A stretch of 64,000 nucleotides of DNA from Xylocopa sonorina (GCF_050948175.1 NW_027490091.1:3410001-3474000); one strand, 5' to 3'; numbered from the stretch's first letter, positions 13,239 to 26,152 are shown. Numbers and translations: made by a program. The notes: generated by a model from the sequence alone, not told the origin.

Positions 13239-16200
13239 CATAACACTCCACAATGAATATTACACCTTATCATGAAACATAGAAATGAGATGCGATATGA
13301 CGATTTAAGAAGCTTTAGATTTGTAGTGCTTCGATACGTAGATATCTGCAAACACCGTTTCCTAACAAGGAACTGTCGCATTCACATTCATTTCAAGTGT
13401 ATGCGGGGTATACATAACACTCCACAATGAGTATTATATATTATTAGGAAACATTGTAATGAGTAGCGATATCGCGTTTTGAGAAGCATTAGAACTCTAA
13501 TGCCACGATACGTAGACATCTGCAAACGCTATTTCCTAGCAAGGAAGTGTCGCGTTTGCATCCATTTGAAGTATAGGCGAGATATACGTAACACTGCACA
13601 ATGAATATTATATGTCATCATGAAAATAGGAATGTAATGCGATATCGCGATTTAAGAAGCATTAGAACTCTATTGCTTCGATACGTAGACATCTGCAATC
13701 GCCATTTCCTAGCAAGGAAATGTCGCATTTACATTCTTCTGAAAGGAATACGAGGTATACATGACACTTCGCAAAGAATACTATATCTTATCATGAAACA
13801 TAGAAATGAGATGCGATATGACGATTTAAGAAGCATTAGAATTCTATTGCTTCGATACGTAGACATTTGCAAACGCTATTTCCTAGCAAGGAAGTGTCGC
13901 ACTTACATTCTTCTGAAAGGAATACGCGGTATACATGGCACTTCGCAATGAATATTACATCTTATCATGAAACACAGAAATCAGATGTGATACCGCGTTT
14001 TGAGGAGCATTAGAAATCCACTGCTACGATACGTAGATATCTCCAAACGCCATTTCCTAGAAAGGGAGTGTCAGATTTACATTCAATTGAAATGAAGAGG
14101 AGGAATACATAATACTTCGCAATGAATATTATATCTTATCATGAGACATGGTAATGATTAGCGATATCGCGTTTTGAGAAGCATAGGAAATCTAATGGTA
14201 CGATACGTAGACATCTGCAAACGCTATTTCCAGGCAACGAAGTGTCGCGTTTACATTCTTTTGAAGAGAATACGAGGTATTCATAACACTGCACAATGAA
14301 TATTATATCTCATCATGAAACATAGAAATGAGATGCAATGTCGCGTCTTAAGAAGCATTAGAACTCTATTGCTACGACACTTAGATTTTTGCAAACGCCA
14401 TGTCCTAGCATGAAAGTGTCACATTTACATTCTTTTGGTGTGAAATCGAGGTATACATGACACTTCGCAATGAATATTATATGTTATCATGAAACATAGA
14501 AATGAGATGCGATATCTCGCTTTAAGAAGCACTAGAACTCTATTGCTTCGATACGTAGTCATCTGCAAACGCTATTTCCTAGCAAGGAAGTGTCGCATTT
14601 AAATTCTTTTAAGGTGAATACGAGGTATACAGAACACTCCGCAATCAATATTATATCTTATCATGAAACATGGAAATGAGATGCTATATCTCGTTCTAAG
14701 AAGCATTAGAACTCTATTGCTACGATACGTAGACATCTGCAAACGTCATTTCCTAGGAAGGAAGTGTCGCATTTACACTCTTTTGAAGTGAATACGAGGT
14801 GTACGTAACACTCCACAATGAATATTATAACTTATCATGAAACATAGAAATGAGATGCGATATGACGATTTAAGAAGCACTATTATTCTATTGCTTCGAT
14901 ACGTAGACATCTGCAAACGCTATTTCCTAGCAAGGAAGTGTCGCATTTACATTCATTTTAAGTGTATGCGAGGTATACATGACACTTCGCAATGAATATT
15001 ATATATTATCATGAAACATAGAAATGAGAAGCGATATCGCGTTTTGAGAAGCATTAGAACTCTAATGACACGATACGTAGACATCTGCAAACGCTATTTC
15101 CTAGCAAGGAAGTGTCGCATTTACATTCATTTGAAGTATAGACTAGATACACATAACACTCCACAGTGAATATTATATCTTATTATGAAACAAAGAAATG
15201 AGATGCAATATGGCGATATAAGAAGCATTAAACTCTATTGCTTCGATACGTAGACATCTGGAAACGCTATTTCCAAGCAAGGAAGTGTCGCATTTACATT
15301 CATTTGAAGTACAGACTAGATACACATAACACTCCACAGTGAATATTATATCTTATTATGAAACAAAGAAATGAGATGCAATATGGCGATATAGGAAGCA
15401 TTAAACTCTATTGCTTCGATACGTAGACATCTGGAAACGCTATTTCCAAGCAAGGAAGTGTCGCATTTACATTCTTTGGAAGTGAATACGAGGTATACAT
15501 AACACTCCACAATGAATATTATATATTATCATGAAACATAGAAATGAGATGCGATATGTCGATTTAAGAAGCATTAGAACTCTATTCCTTCGATACGTAG
15601 ACATCTGCAAACGCTATTTCCTGGCAAGGAAGTGTCGCGTTTACATTCTTTTGATGTGAGTACGGGGTATACATAACACTCCACAATGAATATTATAACT
15701 TATCATGAAACATAGAAATGAGATGCGATATGACGATTTAAGAAGCATTAAAGTCTATTGCTTCGATACGTAGACATCTGGAAACGCTATTTCCAAGCAA
15801 GGAAGTGTCGCATTTACATTCTTTGGAAGTGAATACGAGGTATACATAACACTCCACAATGAATATTATATCTTATCATGAAACATAGAAATGATATGCG
15901 ATATGGCGATTTATGAAGCATTAGATGTCTATCGGTTCGATGCGTAGACATCTGCAGACGCTACATCCTAGCAGGGAAGTGTCGCATTTATATTCATTTT
16001 AAGTGTATGCGAGGTATAGATGACACTTCGCAATGAATATAATATATTATCGTGAAACATAGATATGAGATGCGATATCGCGTATTAGCAATCTTTAGAA
16101 ATCTATTGCTTCGATACGTAGACATCCTCAAACGCTATTTCCTGGCAAGGAAGTGTCGCGTTTACATTCTTTTGAAGTGAATACGAGGTATACATGACAC

Positions 16201-17005
16201 TCCACAATGAATATTATATCTTACCATGAAACATAGAAATGAGATGCGATATCGCGTTTTAAGAAGCATTAGATCTCTGTTCGTACGATACGTAGGCATA
16301 TGCAAACGCTATTTCCTATCATGGAAGTGTCGTATTTACATTCTTTTGAAGTGAATACGAGGTATACATGACACTTCGCTATGAATATTATATCTTATCA
16401 TGAAACCTAGAAATGAGATGCAATATGGCGATTTAAGAAGCATTAGAATTCTATTGCTCCGATACGTAGACATCTGCAAACGCTATCCCTAACAAGGAAG
16501 TGTCGCATTTACATTCTCTTGAAAGGAATACGAGGCATACACGACACTTCGCAATGAATATTATATCTTATCATGAAACATAGAAATGAGATGCGATATG
16601 ACGATTTAAGAAGCATTAGAATTCTATTGCTTCGATACGTAGATATCTGCAAGCGCTATTTCCTAGGAAGGAAGTGTCGCATGTACATTCAATTGAAGTG
16701 TATGCGGGGTCTACATGGCACTTCGCTATGAATATTATATCTTATCATGAAACATAGAAATGAGATGCGATATGGCGATATAAGAAGCATTAGAACTCTA
16801 TTGCTTCGATACGTAGACATCTGCAAACGCTATTTCCTAGGTTGGAAGTGTCGCATGTACATTCAATTGAAGTGTATGCAAGGTATACATGGCACTTCGC
16901 TATGAATATTATATCTTATCATGAAACATAGTAATGAGATGCGATATGGCGATTTAAGAAGCATTAGAACTCTATTGCTTCGATACGTAGACATCTGCAA
17001 ACGCT
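13239..17005 (+). repeat. Higher-order repeat copy H3 (partial, about 3.77 kb)
   Basis: H3 follows H2 at an offset of 6085 bp and stays closely similar until about 17005. There H2 continues ACGCTACTTCCTAGC, while this copy reads ACGCTGTTTCCTATC and then runs into unrelated, divergent monomers. H3 shares with H2 the three-monomer segment missing from H1, so H2 and H3 represent the fuller form. Private marks include C at 13781 and GTAGATATCTCC near 14034. Confidence 0.83.
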
Positions 17006-17742
17006 GTTTCCTATCAAGGAACTGTTGCATTTACATTCTTTTGAAGTGAATACGAGGTATACATAACACTGAACAATGAATATTATATCTTATCATGAAA
17101 CATAGAAATGAGATGTGATATCGCAATTTAAGAAGCATTAGATCTCTATTGCTACGACACGTAGATATCTGCAAACGCTATTTCCTAGCAAGGAAGTGTC
17201 GCATTTACATTCTTTTGTAGTGAATACGAGGTATACATGACACTTCAAAATGAATAATATACCTTATCACGAAACATAGAAATGAGATGCGCTATCGCGT
17301 TTTAAGAAGCATTAGAACACTTTCGCTATGATACGCAGACATCTGCAAACGCTATTTCCTAGAAAAGAAGTATCTCATTTACATTCTTTTGAGGTGATTA
17401 CGAGATATACATAACACTCCACAATGAATATTACATCTTATCATGAAACATAGAAATGAGGAGCTATATCGCGTTTATGATGCAATAGAACTCTATTGCT
17501 CTGATACGTAGGCATTTGCAAACGCTTTTTCCTAGCAGGGAAGTGTCGCATTTACATTCATTTGAAGTTTATGCGAGGTATACATAACACTGCACAATGA
17601 ATATTATATCTTATCATGAAACATAGAAATCAGATGCGATATCTCGTTTTAAGAAGCACTAGAACAGTATTGCTTCGTTACGGAGTCATCTGCAAACGCT
17701 ATTTCCTAGCAAGGAAGTGTGGCATTTACATTCTTTTGAAGT

Positions 17743-18830
17743 AAGGGCGCGGTATACATAACAGATCGCAATGAATACTATATCTCATTATGAAACATGG
17801 AAATGAGATGCGATATCGCGTTTTAGAAGTTTGAGAAGTCTATTGCTTCGATACGTAGACATCTGGAAACGCTATTTGCTAGCAAGGAAGCGTGGCATTT
17901 ACATTCTTTTGAAGTGTAGACGTGGTATACGCAACACTTTGCACTGTATATTATTGTATACTATATCTTATCCTGAAACATAGAATTGAGATGCGATATC
18001 GCGCACTAAGAAGCATTAGAACTCAGTTGCTTCGATACGTAAACATCTGGAAATGTATTTTCGATCAAGGATGTGTGGCATTTACATTCTCTTGAAGTGC
18101 AGACCTGATATACATAACTCTTCGCAATGAATATTATATGTTGTCGTGAAACGTAGATATGAAATGCGATATCGCGTTTCAAGAGGCACTAGAACTCTAT
18201 TGCTTCGATAGGTAGACATCTGGAAACGCACATCCTAGCAAGGAAGTGTGGCATTTACATTCCTTTCAAGTGTAGACGAGGTATACATAACACTTCGCAA
18301 TGAATATTATATCTTATCATGAAACACAGAAATCAGAAGCTGTATCGCGTTTTAAGAAGCATTAGCTCTATATTGCTTCGATACGTAGACATCTGGAATC
18401 GTATTTCCTATCAAGAAAATGTAGCACCTACATTCTTTTGAAGTGTAGACAAGGTATTCATTACACCTCGCAATGAATATAATATCTTATAATGAAAAAT
18501 AGAAATTAGATGCGATATCGCGTTTTAAGAAGCATTACAACTCAATTGCATCGATACGTAGACATGTGGAATCGCTATTTCCTTGCAAGTAAGTGTGGCA
18601 TTTACATTCTTTTGAAGTGTAAACGAGGTATACATAACACTTCGCAATGTATATTATATCTTATCATGACACATAGAATTCAGAGACGATATCGCGTGTA
18701 AAGAAGCTTAAGAACTCAATTGCTTCGACACGTAGACATATGGAAACGTTATTTCCTAGCAAGGAAGTGCGGCATTTACATTCACTTGAAGTGTATGCTA
18801 GGTATACATGACACTTCGCAGTGAATATTA
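17743..18830 (+). repeat. Divergent satellite subfamily (GGCATTTAC / CTGGAAACG type)
   Basis: Consecutive monomers share diagnostic changes from the main family. They read GTGTGGCATTTAC instead of GTGTCGCATTTAC, CATCTGGAAACG instead of CATCTGCAAACG, and GAAGTGTAGACGAGG in the tail. They show more single-base differences than the higher-order core and no obvious higher-order period. One monomer has a short insertion near 17945-17965 with a repeated GTATA motif. Similar monomers recur at about 22.65-22.9 kb and, on the other strand, around 50.2-50.6 kb. Confidence 0.7.
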
Positions 18831-18959
18831 CATTTTATCATGAAACATAGAAATGAGAAGCGATATGGCGATTTATGAAGCATTAGATGTCTATTGCTTC
18901 GATACGTAGACAACTGCAAACGCAATTTCCTAGCACGGAAGTGTCGCATTTACATTCTT

Positions 18960-20922
18960 CTGATTGGAATACGAGGTATACATGACACTTCGCAATGAAT
19001 ATTACATCTTATCATGAAACATAGAAATGAGATGCGATATGGCGATTTATGAAGCATTAGATATCTATTGCTTCGATACGTAGACATCTGCAAACGGCAT
19101 TTCCTAGCAAGGAATTGTAGCATTTACATTCTTTTGAAGTGAATACGAGGTATACATGAAAGTTCGCACTGAATATTATATATTATCATGAAACATAGAA
19201 ATGAGTTGCGATCTCGCGTTTGAAGAAGCGTTAGAACCCTACTGCCAAGATACATGGTCACCTGCAAACGCTATTTCCTATGAAGGAAGTGTCGCTATTA
19301 CATTCATTTGAAGTGTATGCGAGGTATAGGTGACACTTCGCAATGAATATTATAACTTGTCACGAAACATAGAAATGAGATGTGATATAGCGATTTAAGA
19401 AGAATTAGAACACTATTGCTCCGATACGAAGACATCTGCAAACGCCATTTCCTAGCAAGGTATTGTAGCATTTACATTCTCTTGAAGTGAATACGAGGTA
19501 TACATAACACTGCACAATGAATATTGTATATTATCACGAAACATAGAAATGAGATGCGATATCGCGATTTAAGAAGCATTAGAACACTATTGCTTCAATA
19601 CGTAGACACCTAAAAACGCTATTTCCTAGCAAGGAAGTGTCGCATTTACATTCTCTTGAAGTGAATACGAGGTATATATAACACACCACAATGAATATTA
19701 TATATTATCATGAAACATAGTAATGAGTAGCGATATCGCGTTTTGAGAAGCATAGGAACTCTAATGCTACGATACGTAGACATTTGCAAACGCTATTTAC
19801 TGGCAAGAAAGTGTCGCGTTTACATTCCTTTCAAGTGAATACGAGGTATACATAACACTCCACAATGAATATTATATCTTATCATGAAACATAGGAATGA
19901 GATGCGATATCGCGATTTAAGAAGCATTAGAACACTATTGCTTCAGAACGTAGACATCTGCAAACGCTATTTCCTAGCAAGGAAGTGTCGCATTTACATT
20001 CTTCTGAATGGAATACGAGGTATACATGACACTTCGCAATGGATATTACATCTTATCATAAAACATAGAAATGAGATGCGATATGGCGATTTATGAAGCA
20101 TTAGATGTCTATTGGTTCGATACGTAGACATCTGCAAACGCCATTTCCTAGCACGGAATTGTAGCATTTACATTCTTTTGAAGTGAATACGAGGTATACA
20201 TAACACTGCACAACTTAAATTACATATTATCATGAAACATAGAAATGAGATGCGATATCGCGATATAAGAAGCATTAGAACACTATTGCTTCGATACGTA
20301 GACATCTGCAAACGCTATTTCCTAGCAAGGAAGTGTCGCATTTACATTCTTCTGAATGGAATACGAGGTATACATGACACTTCGCAATGGATATTACATC
20401 TTATCATAAAACATAGAAATGAGATGCGATATGGCGATTTATGAAGCATTAGATATCTATTGCTTCGATAAGTAGACATCTGCAAACGGCATTTCCTAGC
20501 AAGGAATTGTAGCATTTACATTCTTTTGAAGTGAATACGAGGTATACATGAAAGTTCGCAATGAATATTATATATTATCATGAAACATAGAAATGAGTTG
20601 CGATCTCGCGTTTGAAGAAGCGTTAGAACCCTACTGCCATGATACATGGTCACCTGCAAACGCTATTTCCTATGAAGGAAGTGTCGCTATTACATTCATT
20701 TGAAGTGTATGCGAGGTATCGGTGACATTTCGCAATGAATATTATAACTTGTCGCGAAACATAGAAATGAGATGTGATATAGCGATTTAAGAAGAATTAG
20801 AACACTATTGCTTCGATACGAAGACATCTGCAAACGCCATTTCCTAGCAAGGAATTGTAGCATTTACATTCTGTTGAAGTGAATACGAGGTATACATAAC
20901 ACTGCACAATGAATATTATATC
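18960..20922 (+). repeat. Local 2- and 8-monomer duplications
   Basis: The block at about 18960-19530 recurs at about 20352-20922 with an offset of 1392 bp, exactly eight 174-bp monomers. Both contain the unusual monomer with GAGTTGCGATCTCGCG, GAACCCTACTGCCA and ACATGGTCACC. Inside it, a dimer starting at 19884 is repeated at 20232 (348 bp). A further match at 1044 bp (CTTCAGAACG at 19941 and 20985) shows overlapping rounds of unequal exchange. These exact multiples fix the monomer length. Confidence 0.8.
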
Positions 20923-23900
20923 TTATCATGAAACTTAGGAATGAGATGCGATATCGCGATTTAAGAAGCATTAGAACACTATTGCTTCAGAACGTAGACA
21001 TCTGCAAACGCTACTTCCTAGAAAGCAAGTGTCGCATTTACATTCTTTTGAAAGGAATACGAGGTATACATGACACTTCGCAATGAATATTAAATCTTAC
21101 CATGCAACATAGAAATGAGATGCGATATGGCGTTTTAAGAAGCATTAGAACTCTATTGCTTCGATACGTAGACATCTGCCAACGCTGTTTCCTAGCAAGG
21201 ATATGTCGAATTTACATTCATTTGAAGTGTATGCGAGGTATACATGACACTTCGCAATGAATATTATATATTATCATGAAACATAGCAATGTGTTGCCAT
21301 ATCACGTTTTAAGAAGCATTACATTCATTTGAATTGAATACGGGGTATACATAATACTCCACAATGAATATTATACCTAATCACGGAAATAGAGATGAGG
21401 AGCGGTATCGCGATTTAAGAAGAATTAGAACTCAATTGCTTCGATATGAAGACATCTGCAAACGCTATTTCCTAGCAAGGAAGTGTCGCATTTACATTTA
21501 TTTATAGTGAATACAAGGTATACATGACACTTCGCATTGAATATCATATCTTATCATGAAACGTAGAAATGAGATGCGATACCGCGTTTTAAGGGGCACT
21601 AGTACTCTATTCCCTCGATACGTAGACATCTGCAGACGCTAATTCCTAGCAAGGAGATGCCGCGTTTACATTCATTTGAAGTGAATGCAAGGTATAAGTG
21701 ACACTTCGCAATGAATATTATGTCTTATCATGAAACATAGAAATGAGATGCCGTATCGCGTTTTAAGAAGTTTTAGAACTCTATTGCTGCGATATGTAGA
21801 CATCTGCAAACGCAATTTCCTAGTAAGTAAGTGTCGCATTTACATTCCTTTGAAGTGTATGCGAGGTATACATGACACTTCGCAATGAATATTATATCTT
21901 ATCATGAAACATAGAAATGAGATGCGATATTGCAATTTAAGAAGTATTAGAACTCTATTGCTTCGATATGTAGACATCTGTAAAGGATATTTCCTAGAAA
22001 GAAAGTGTCGCATTTACATTCTTTTCAAGCGAATACGAGGTATACATGACTCTTCGCAATGAATATTATACCTTATCATGAAACATAAAAATGATTTGCC
22101 ATATCGCGTTTTAAGAAGCTTTAGAACTCTATTGCTGCGATACGTAGACTTCTGCAAACGCTATTTCTTAGCAAGGAAGTGTCGCGTTTACATTCATTTG
22201 AAGTGAATGCAAGGTATAAGTGACACTTCGCAATGAATATTATTTCTTATCATGAAACGTAGGAATGAGATGCGATATCGCGTTTTAAGAAGCATTAGAT
22301 CTCTATTGCTACGATGCGTAGACATCTGCAAACACTATTCAATGGCAAGGAAGTCTCGCTCTTACATTCTTCTGAAGTGTATGCGAGGTATACGTAACAA
22401 TTCGCAGTGAATATTATATTTCATCATGAAACATAGAACTGAGATGCGATATCGCGTTTCAAGATGCATTAGAACTCTATTGCTACAATACGTAGACATC
22501 TGTAAACGATATTTCCTAGAAAGAAAGTGTCGCATTTATATTCGTCTGAAGCGAGTACGAGGTATACATGACACTTCGCAATGAATATTATTTCTTATCA
22601 TGAGACATAGAACTGAGATGCGATATCGCGTTTTAAGAAGCAGTAGAACTCTATTGCTTCTATACGTAGACATCTGGAAACGCTATTTCCTAGTAAAGAA
22701 GTGTGGCATTTACATTCTTTTGAAGTATAGACCAGGCATAGATAACACTCGCGATGAATATTATAACTTATCATAAAACATAGAATTGAGATACGATATC
22801 GCGTTCAAAGAAGCATTAGAACACTATTACTTCGATACGTAGACATCTGGAAACGCTGTTTCCTAGCATGGACGTGTGACATTTGCATTCTGTTGAAGTG
22901 TAGACGAGCTGTACGTAACACATCGCATTGAACATTATATCTTACCATGAAACATAGAATTGAGGTGCGATATCGCGTTCTGCGAATCATTAGATCTCTA
23001 TTGCTACGAGACGTAGACATCTGCAAACGCTATTTCCTAGCAAGGTAGGGTCGCATTTACATTCATTTGAAGTGTATGCGAGGTATACGTGACACTGCGC
23101 AATTAATATTATATCTTATCGTGAAACATAGGAAGGAGATGCGATGTCTCGTTCTAAGAAGCATTAGAACTATATTCCTTCGATACTTAGACATCTCGAA
23201 ACGCTACTTCCTAGCAAGGAAGTGTCGCACTTCCATTCATTTGAGGTGTGTACGAGGTATGCGTAACTCTTCGCATTGACTATTATATCTTATCATGGAA
23301 CATAGAAATGAGATGCGATATCGCGTTTCAGGAAGCATTAGAACTCTATTGCTACGATACGCAGGCATCTGCAAACGCTATTTCATAGCAAGGAAGTGTC
23401 GCATTTACATTCATTTGAAGTGAGTACGAGGTATACACATCGCAATGAATATTATATCATATGATGAAACATAGAAATGAGATGCGATATCTTGATTTAC
23501 GAATTTCCTACTTCCTAGCAAGGAAGTGTCGCATTTACATTCTTTTGAAAGGAAAACGAGGTATACATGACACTTCGCAATGAATACTACATCTTATCAT
23601 GAAACGTAGATATGAGATGCGATATGACGATTTAAGAGGCATTAGAAAACTATTGCTTCGATACGTAGACATCTGCAAACTCTATTTCCAAGCAAGGAAG
23701 TGTCGCATTTACATTCTTTTGAGGTGTATACGAGGTATACATAACACTACACAATGAATATTATATCTTATCATGAAACATAGAAATGAGATGCAATATG
23801 GCGATTTATGAAGCATTAGATGTCTATTGGTTCGATACGTAGACATCTGCAAACGCTATTTCCTAGTAAGGAAGTGTCCCATTTACATTCATTTGAAGTG

Positions 23901-25200
23901 TATGCGAGGTATACATGACACTGCACAGTGAACATTATATCTTATCATAAAACATAGAAATGGGATGCGATATCGCGATTTAAGAGGCATTAGAACACTA
24001 TGGCTTCGATACGTAGACATCTGCAAACGCTACTTCCTAGCAAGGAAGTGTCGCATTTACATTCATTTGAAGTGTACGCTAGGAATACATGACACTTCGC
24101 AGTAAATATTATATTTTATCATAAAACATAGAAATGAGAAGCGATATGGCGATTTAAGAAGCACTAGATCCCTATTGCTTCGATACGTAGACATCTGCAA
24201 ACGCTACTTCCTAGCAAGGAAGTGCCTCGTTTACATTCCTTTGAAAGGAGTACGAGGTATACATGACACTTCGCAAGGGATATTATATCTTATCATGAAA
24301 CGTAGATATGAGATGCGATATGACGATTAGGAAGCATTAGAAAACTATTACTTCGATACGTAGACATCTGCAAACCCTATGTTCAAGCAAGGAAGTGTCG
24401 TATTTACATTCTTTTGAAGTGAATACGAGGTATTCGTAACACTGCACAATGAATATTATATCTTATCATGAAACATAGAAATGTGATGCGATATGGCGAT
24501 TTAAGAAGCAATAGAAACCTATTGGTTCGATACGTAGACATCTGCAAACGCTATTTCCTAGCAAGGAAGTGTCACATTTACATTCTTTTGAAGTGAATAC
24601 GAGGTATTCATAACACTGCAAAATGAATATTATATCTTATCATGTAACATAGGAATGAGATGCAATATGGCGATTTAAGAAGCATTAGAACTCTATTGCT
24701 TCGATACGTAGACATCTGCAAACGCTATTTCCAAGCAAGGAAGTGTCGCATTTACATTCATTTCAGGTGTATGCGAGGTATACATGACATTACGCAATGA
24801 ATATTATATACTATCATGAAAAATAGAAAGGAGAAACGATGTCGCGTTTTGAGAACCATTAGAGCACTAATGCTACGATACGTAGACATCTGCAAACGCT
24901 ATTTCCTAGCAAGGAAGTGTCGCATTTACATTCTTCTCAAGTGAATACGAGGTATACATAACACTGCACAGTGAACATTATATCTTATCATAAAACATAG
25001 AAATGGGATGCGATATCGCGATTTAAGAGGCATTAGAACACTATTTCTTCGATACGGAGACATCTGCAAACGCTATTTCCTAGCAAGGAAGTGTCGCATT
25101 TAAATTCTATTGAAAGCAATACGAGGTATACATGACACTTCGCAATGAATATTATATCTCATCATGAAACGTAGATATGAGATGCGATATGACGATTTAA
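20923..25200 (+). repeat. Divergent monomers with truncations
   Basis: Less ordered satellite. Two monomers carry internal deletions. At about 21319, GAAGCATT joins directly to ACATTCATTTGAA, losing roughly 67 bp with short shared sequence (ATTA/TTTA) at the joint. At about 23500 the CTTCCTAGC segment follows a shortened, scrambled CGAATTTCCTA. A six-monomer echo (1043 bp) links the monomer with AAATGGGATGCG at about 23951 to that at about 24994, and a related one lies near 26894. No gene is visible. Confidence 0.7.
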
Positions 25201-25204
25201 GAAG
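25201..25204. other. Target-site duplication, left (GAAG)
   Basis: GAAG directly before the TGTCACG end of the inserted element. It pairs with GAAG at 26746-26749. Removing the element and one copy restores ordinary satellite text TTTAAGAAGCATTAG. Confidence 0.9.
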
Positions 25205-25738
25205 TGTCACGTCACGGGTCGCGAAAACTTATCGTTTACCGAGAGCGACACGCAGCCTCGAACGGTTCGGCTCGCGGAATTGCGACGAAGACCGGGTTCT
25301 TTCTGGCTCGCGAAACACGTATCAAAAGGCACGAACGCGGACAAGATAATATGATCTTACCTTTTATCCCTTGACAGCTGCTGATATTTAGTACCCTTGT
25401 TGCAGGTATCGTCGTGGGCGCGGATCGCCCTCAGGTATGATCACTGCGTACGGTCGGTGAGGCGTGATTGTCAGCGGGACGAGTACCCAGGTGGACTGAC
25501 CTCGGGGATGGATCGGCTCGGTCAAGCGGAACGGCGATGGATGCGGCGATGCGGGACGGCTGTCCGATCGGTGTGCGGCGGAAGATGAGACGTTGCAGTG
25601 GTATATGCACACGGATGTACCAACGTATCCGCGCACAAGTGAACGCAAGAAGTTCTTCCTTCCCGCGCGGCGAGTTCGTTTAGTTGCACCGGAATGACGC
25701 ATTCGCGTCGGTTTCCAAAAGTCCGGAAACGGGTCCAC

Positions 25739-25757
25739 TAAGCGGCGGTCCGCTCTA
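25739..25757. repeat. LTR internal direct repeat with dyad, copy 1
   Basis: TAAGCGGCGGTCCGCTCTA, repeated exactly at 25828-25846 (89 bp on). The core AGCGG-CGGT-CCGCT can form a 5-bp stem with a 4-base loop. Short G+C-rich dyads in tandem within an LTR could be protein-binding sites, but that is only an inference. Confidence 0.8.
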
Positions 25758-25827
25758 GTTTACCGGTCCAGAAATATGGAAAATCGACGAGTGTCCTTGC
25801 TCTAGCCTCGCTGTGGGTCGATGCAGC

Positions 25828-25846
25828 TAAGCGGCGGTCCGCTCTA
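25828..25846. repeat. LTR internal direct repeat with dyad, copy 2
   Basis: Exact second copy of the 19-bp word at 25739-25757. The flanking sequences differ after CTCTA, so the repeated unit is short. Confidence 0.8.
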
Positions 25847-25938
25847 ACTGATCGATTACCAAGTTTGACTAAAGTTCGGAGCTTGTGAATGTTCTTGAAG
25901 ACGCGTGAACTCGTGGAAGACTTCGCAATGAATGAATT

Positions 25939-26017
25939 TATAATAATAATAAGGCAAGGAATATTTAGAATGATGAGAATTGTAGTACTGGTAAAAATAA
26001 AGTATATTCTAAATAAA
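25939..26017 (+). promoter_or_regulatory. Possible TATA-like and polyadenylation signals of the LTR
   Basis: In the A+T-rich middle of the element, TATAATA occurs at 25939-25945, followed by AATAAA at 25996-26001 and 26012-26017. The order would suit a + strand LTR with promoter and poly(A) signal close together. Such words are common by chance in A+T-rich DNA, so this is weak. Confidence 0.25.
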
Positions 26018-26152
26018 ACTAAGCTTACACTGATACTTCCCTATGCTAAAGTTGACTAAGTACTAGGATACGATAATTAGAGTTTAGAATTAGGACTTGA
26101 ATTGAACTAGAGTTTAAATTGAAATAGTAAGATTGGATTATGTTAAAGGAGT

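Larger units (their letters stand above)
1..17740 (+). repeat. Copy 1 of a 27,410-bp-spaced segmental duplication
   Basis: Every landmark here recurs exactly 27,410 bp downstream. This includes the first window bases (CATAGAAATGAGATGCG at 27411), the 75-bp insertion (5865 and 33275), and the read-through frames starting at 1504, 2583, 7516 and 13601. Differences I found by eye are few: 8198 A/G, 11909 T/C, 14311 C/T, 14337 A/G, 17505 T/C, 17721 G/C and 17733 C/T, giving positions in this copy and then bases in copy 1/copy 2. Identity therefore appears above 99.9%, although I did not compare every base. The left limit lies outside the window or at its edge; the right limit is set by the strand switch in copy 2. 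Confidence 0.93.
1..25200 (+). repeat. 174-bp satellite array, + orientation (left block)
   Basis: Head-to-tail monomers of about 174 bp fill this stretch without a gap. The landmark words GATACGTAGACATCTGC, TTTCCTAGCAAGGAAGTGTCGCATTTACATTC-like text and AATATTATATCTTATCATGAAACATAG recur once per monomer. The period is seen exactly where neighbouring duplications are clean: 348 bp for two monomers and 1392 bp for eight. Monomers are A+T-rich and differ at scattered sites. They fall into types, for example ones reading AAGTGAATACGAGG, AAAGGAATACGAGG or AAGTGTATGCGAGG. Nothing gene-like lies within the array; the frames of 60-116 codons are chance read-through of the repeat. A structural role in heterochromatin or a centromere is inferred from organisation alone. 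Confidence 0.97.

Noticed and set aside
1..25200. CRISPR-like array of repeats and spacers
   Set aside because: The whole 174 bp is repeated, with no short exact repeat alternating with unique spacers, and there are no cas genes. It is a tandem satellite.
25388..25738. 116-codon minus-strand frame, with overlapping plus-strand frames, in the LTR
   Set aside because: Overlapping frames on both strands in G+C-rich non-coding sequence; no gag, protease, reverse transcriptase or integrase motif.
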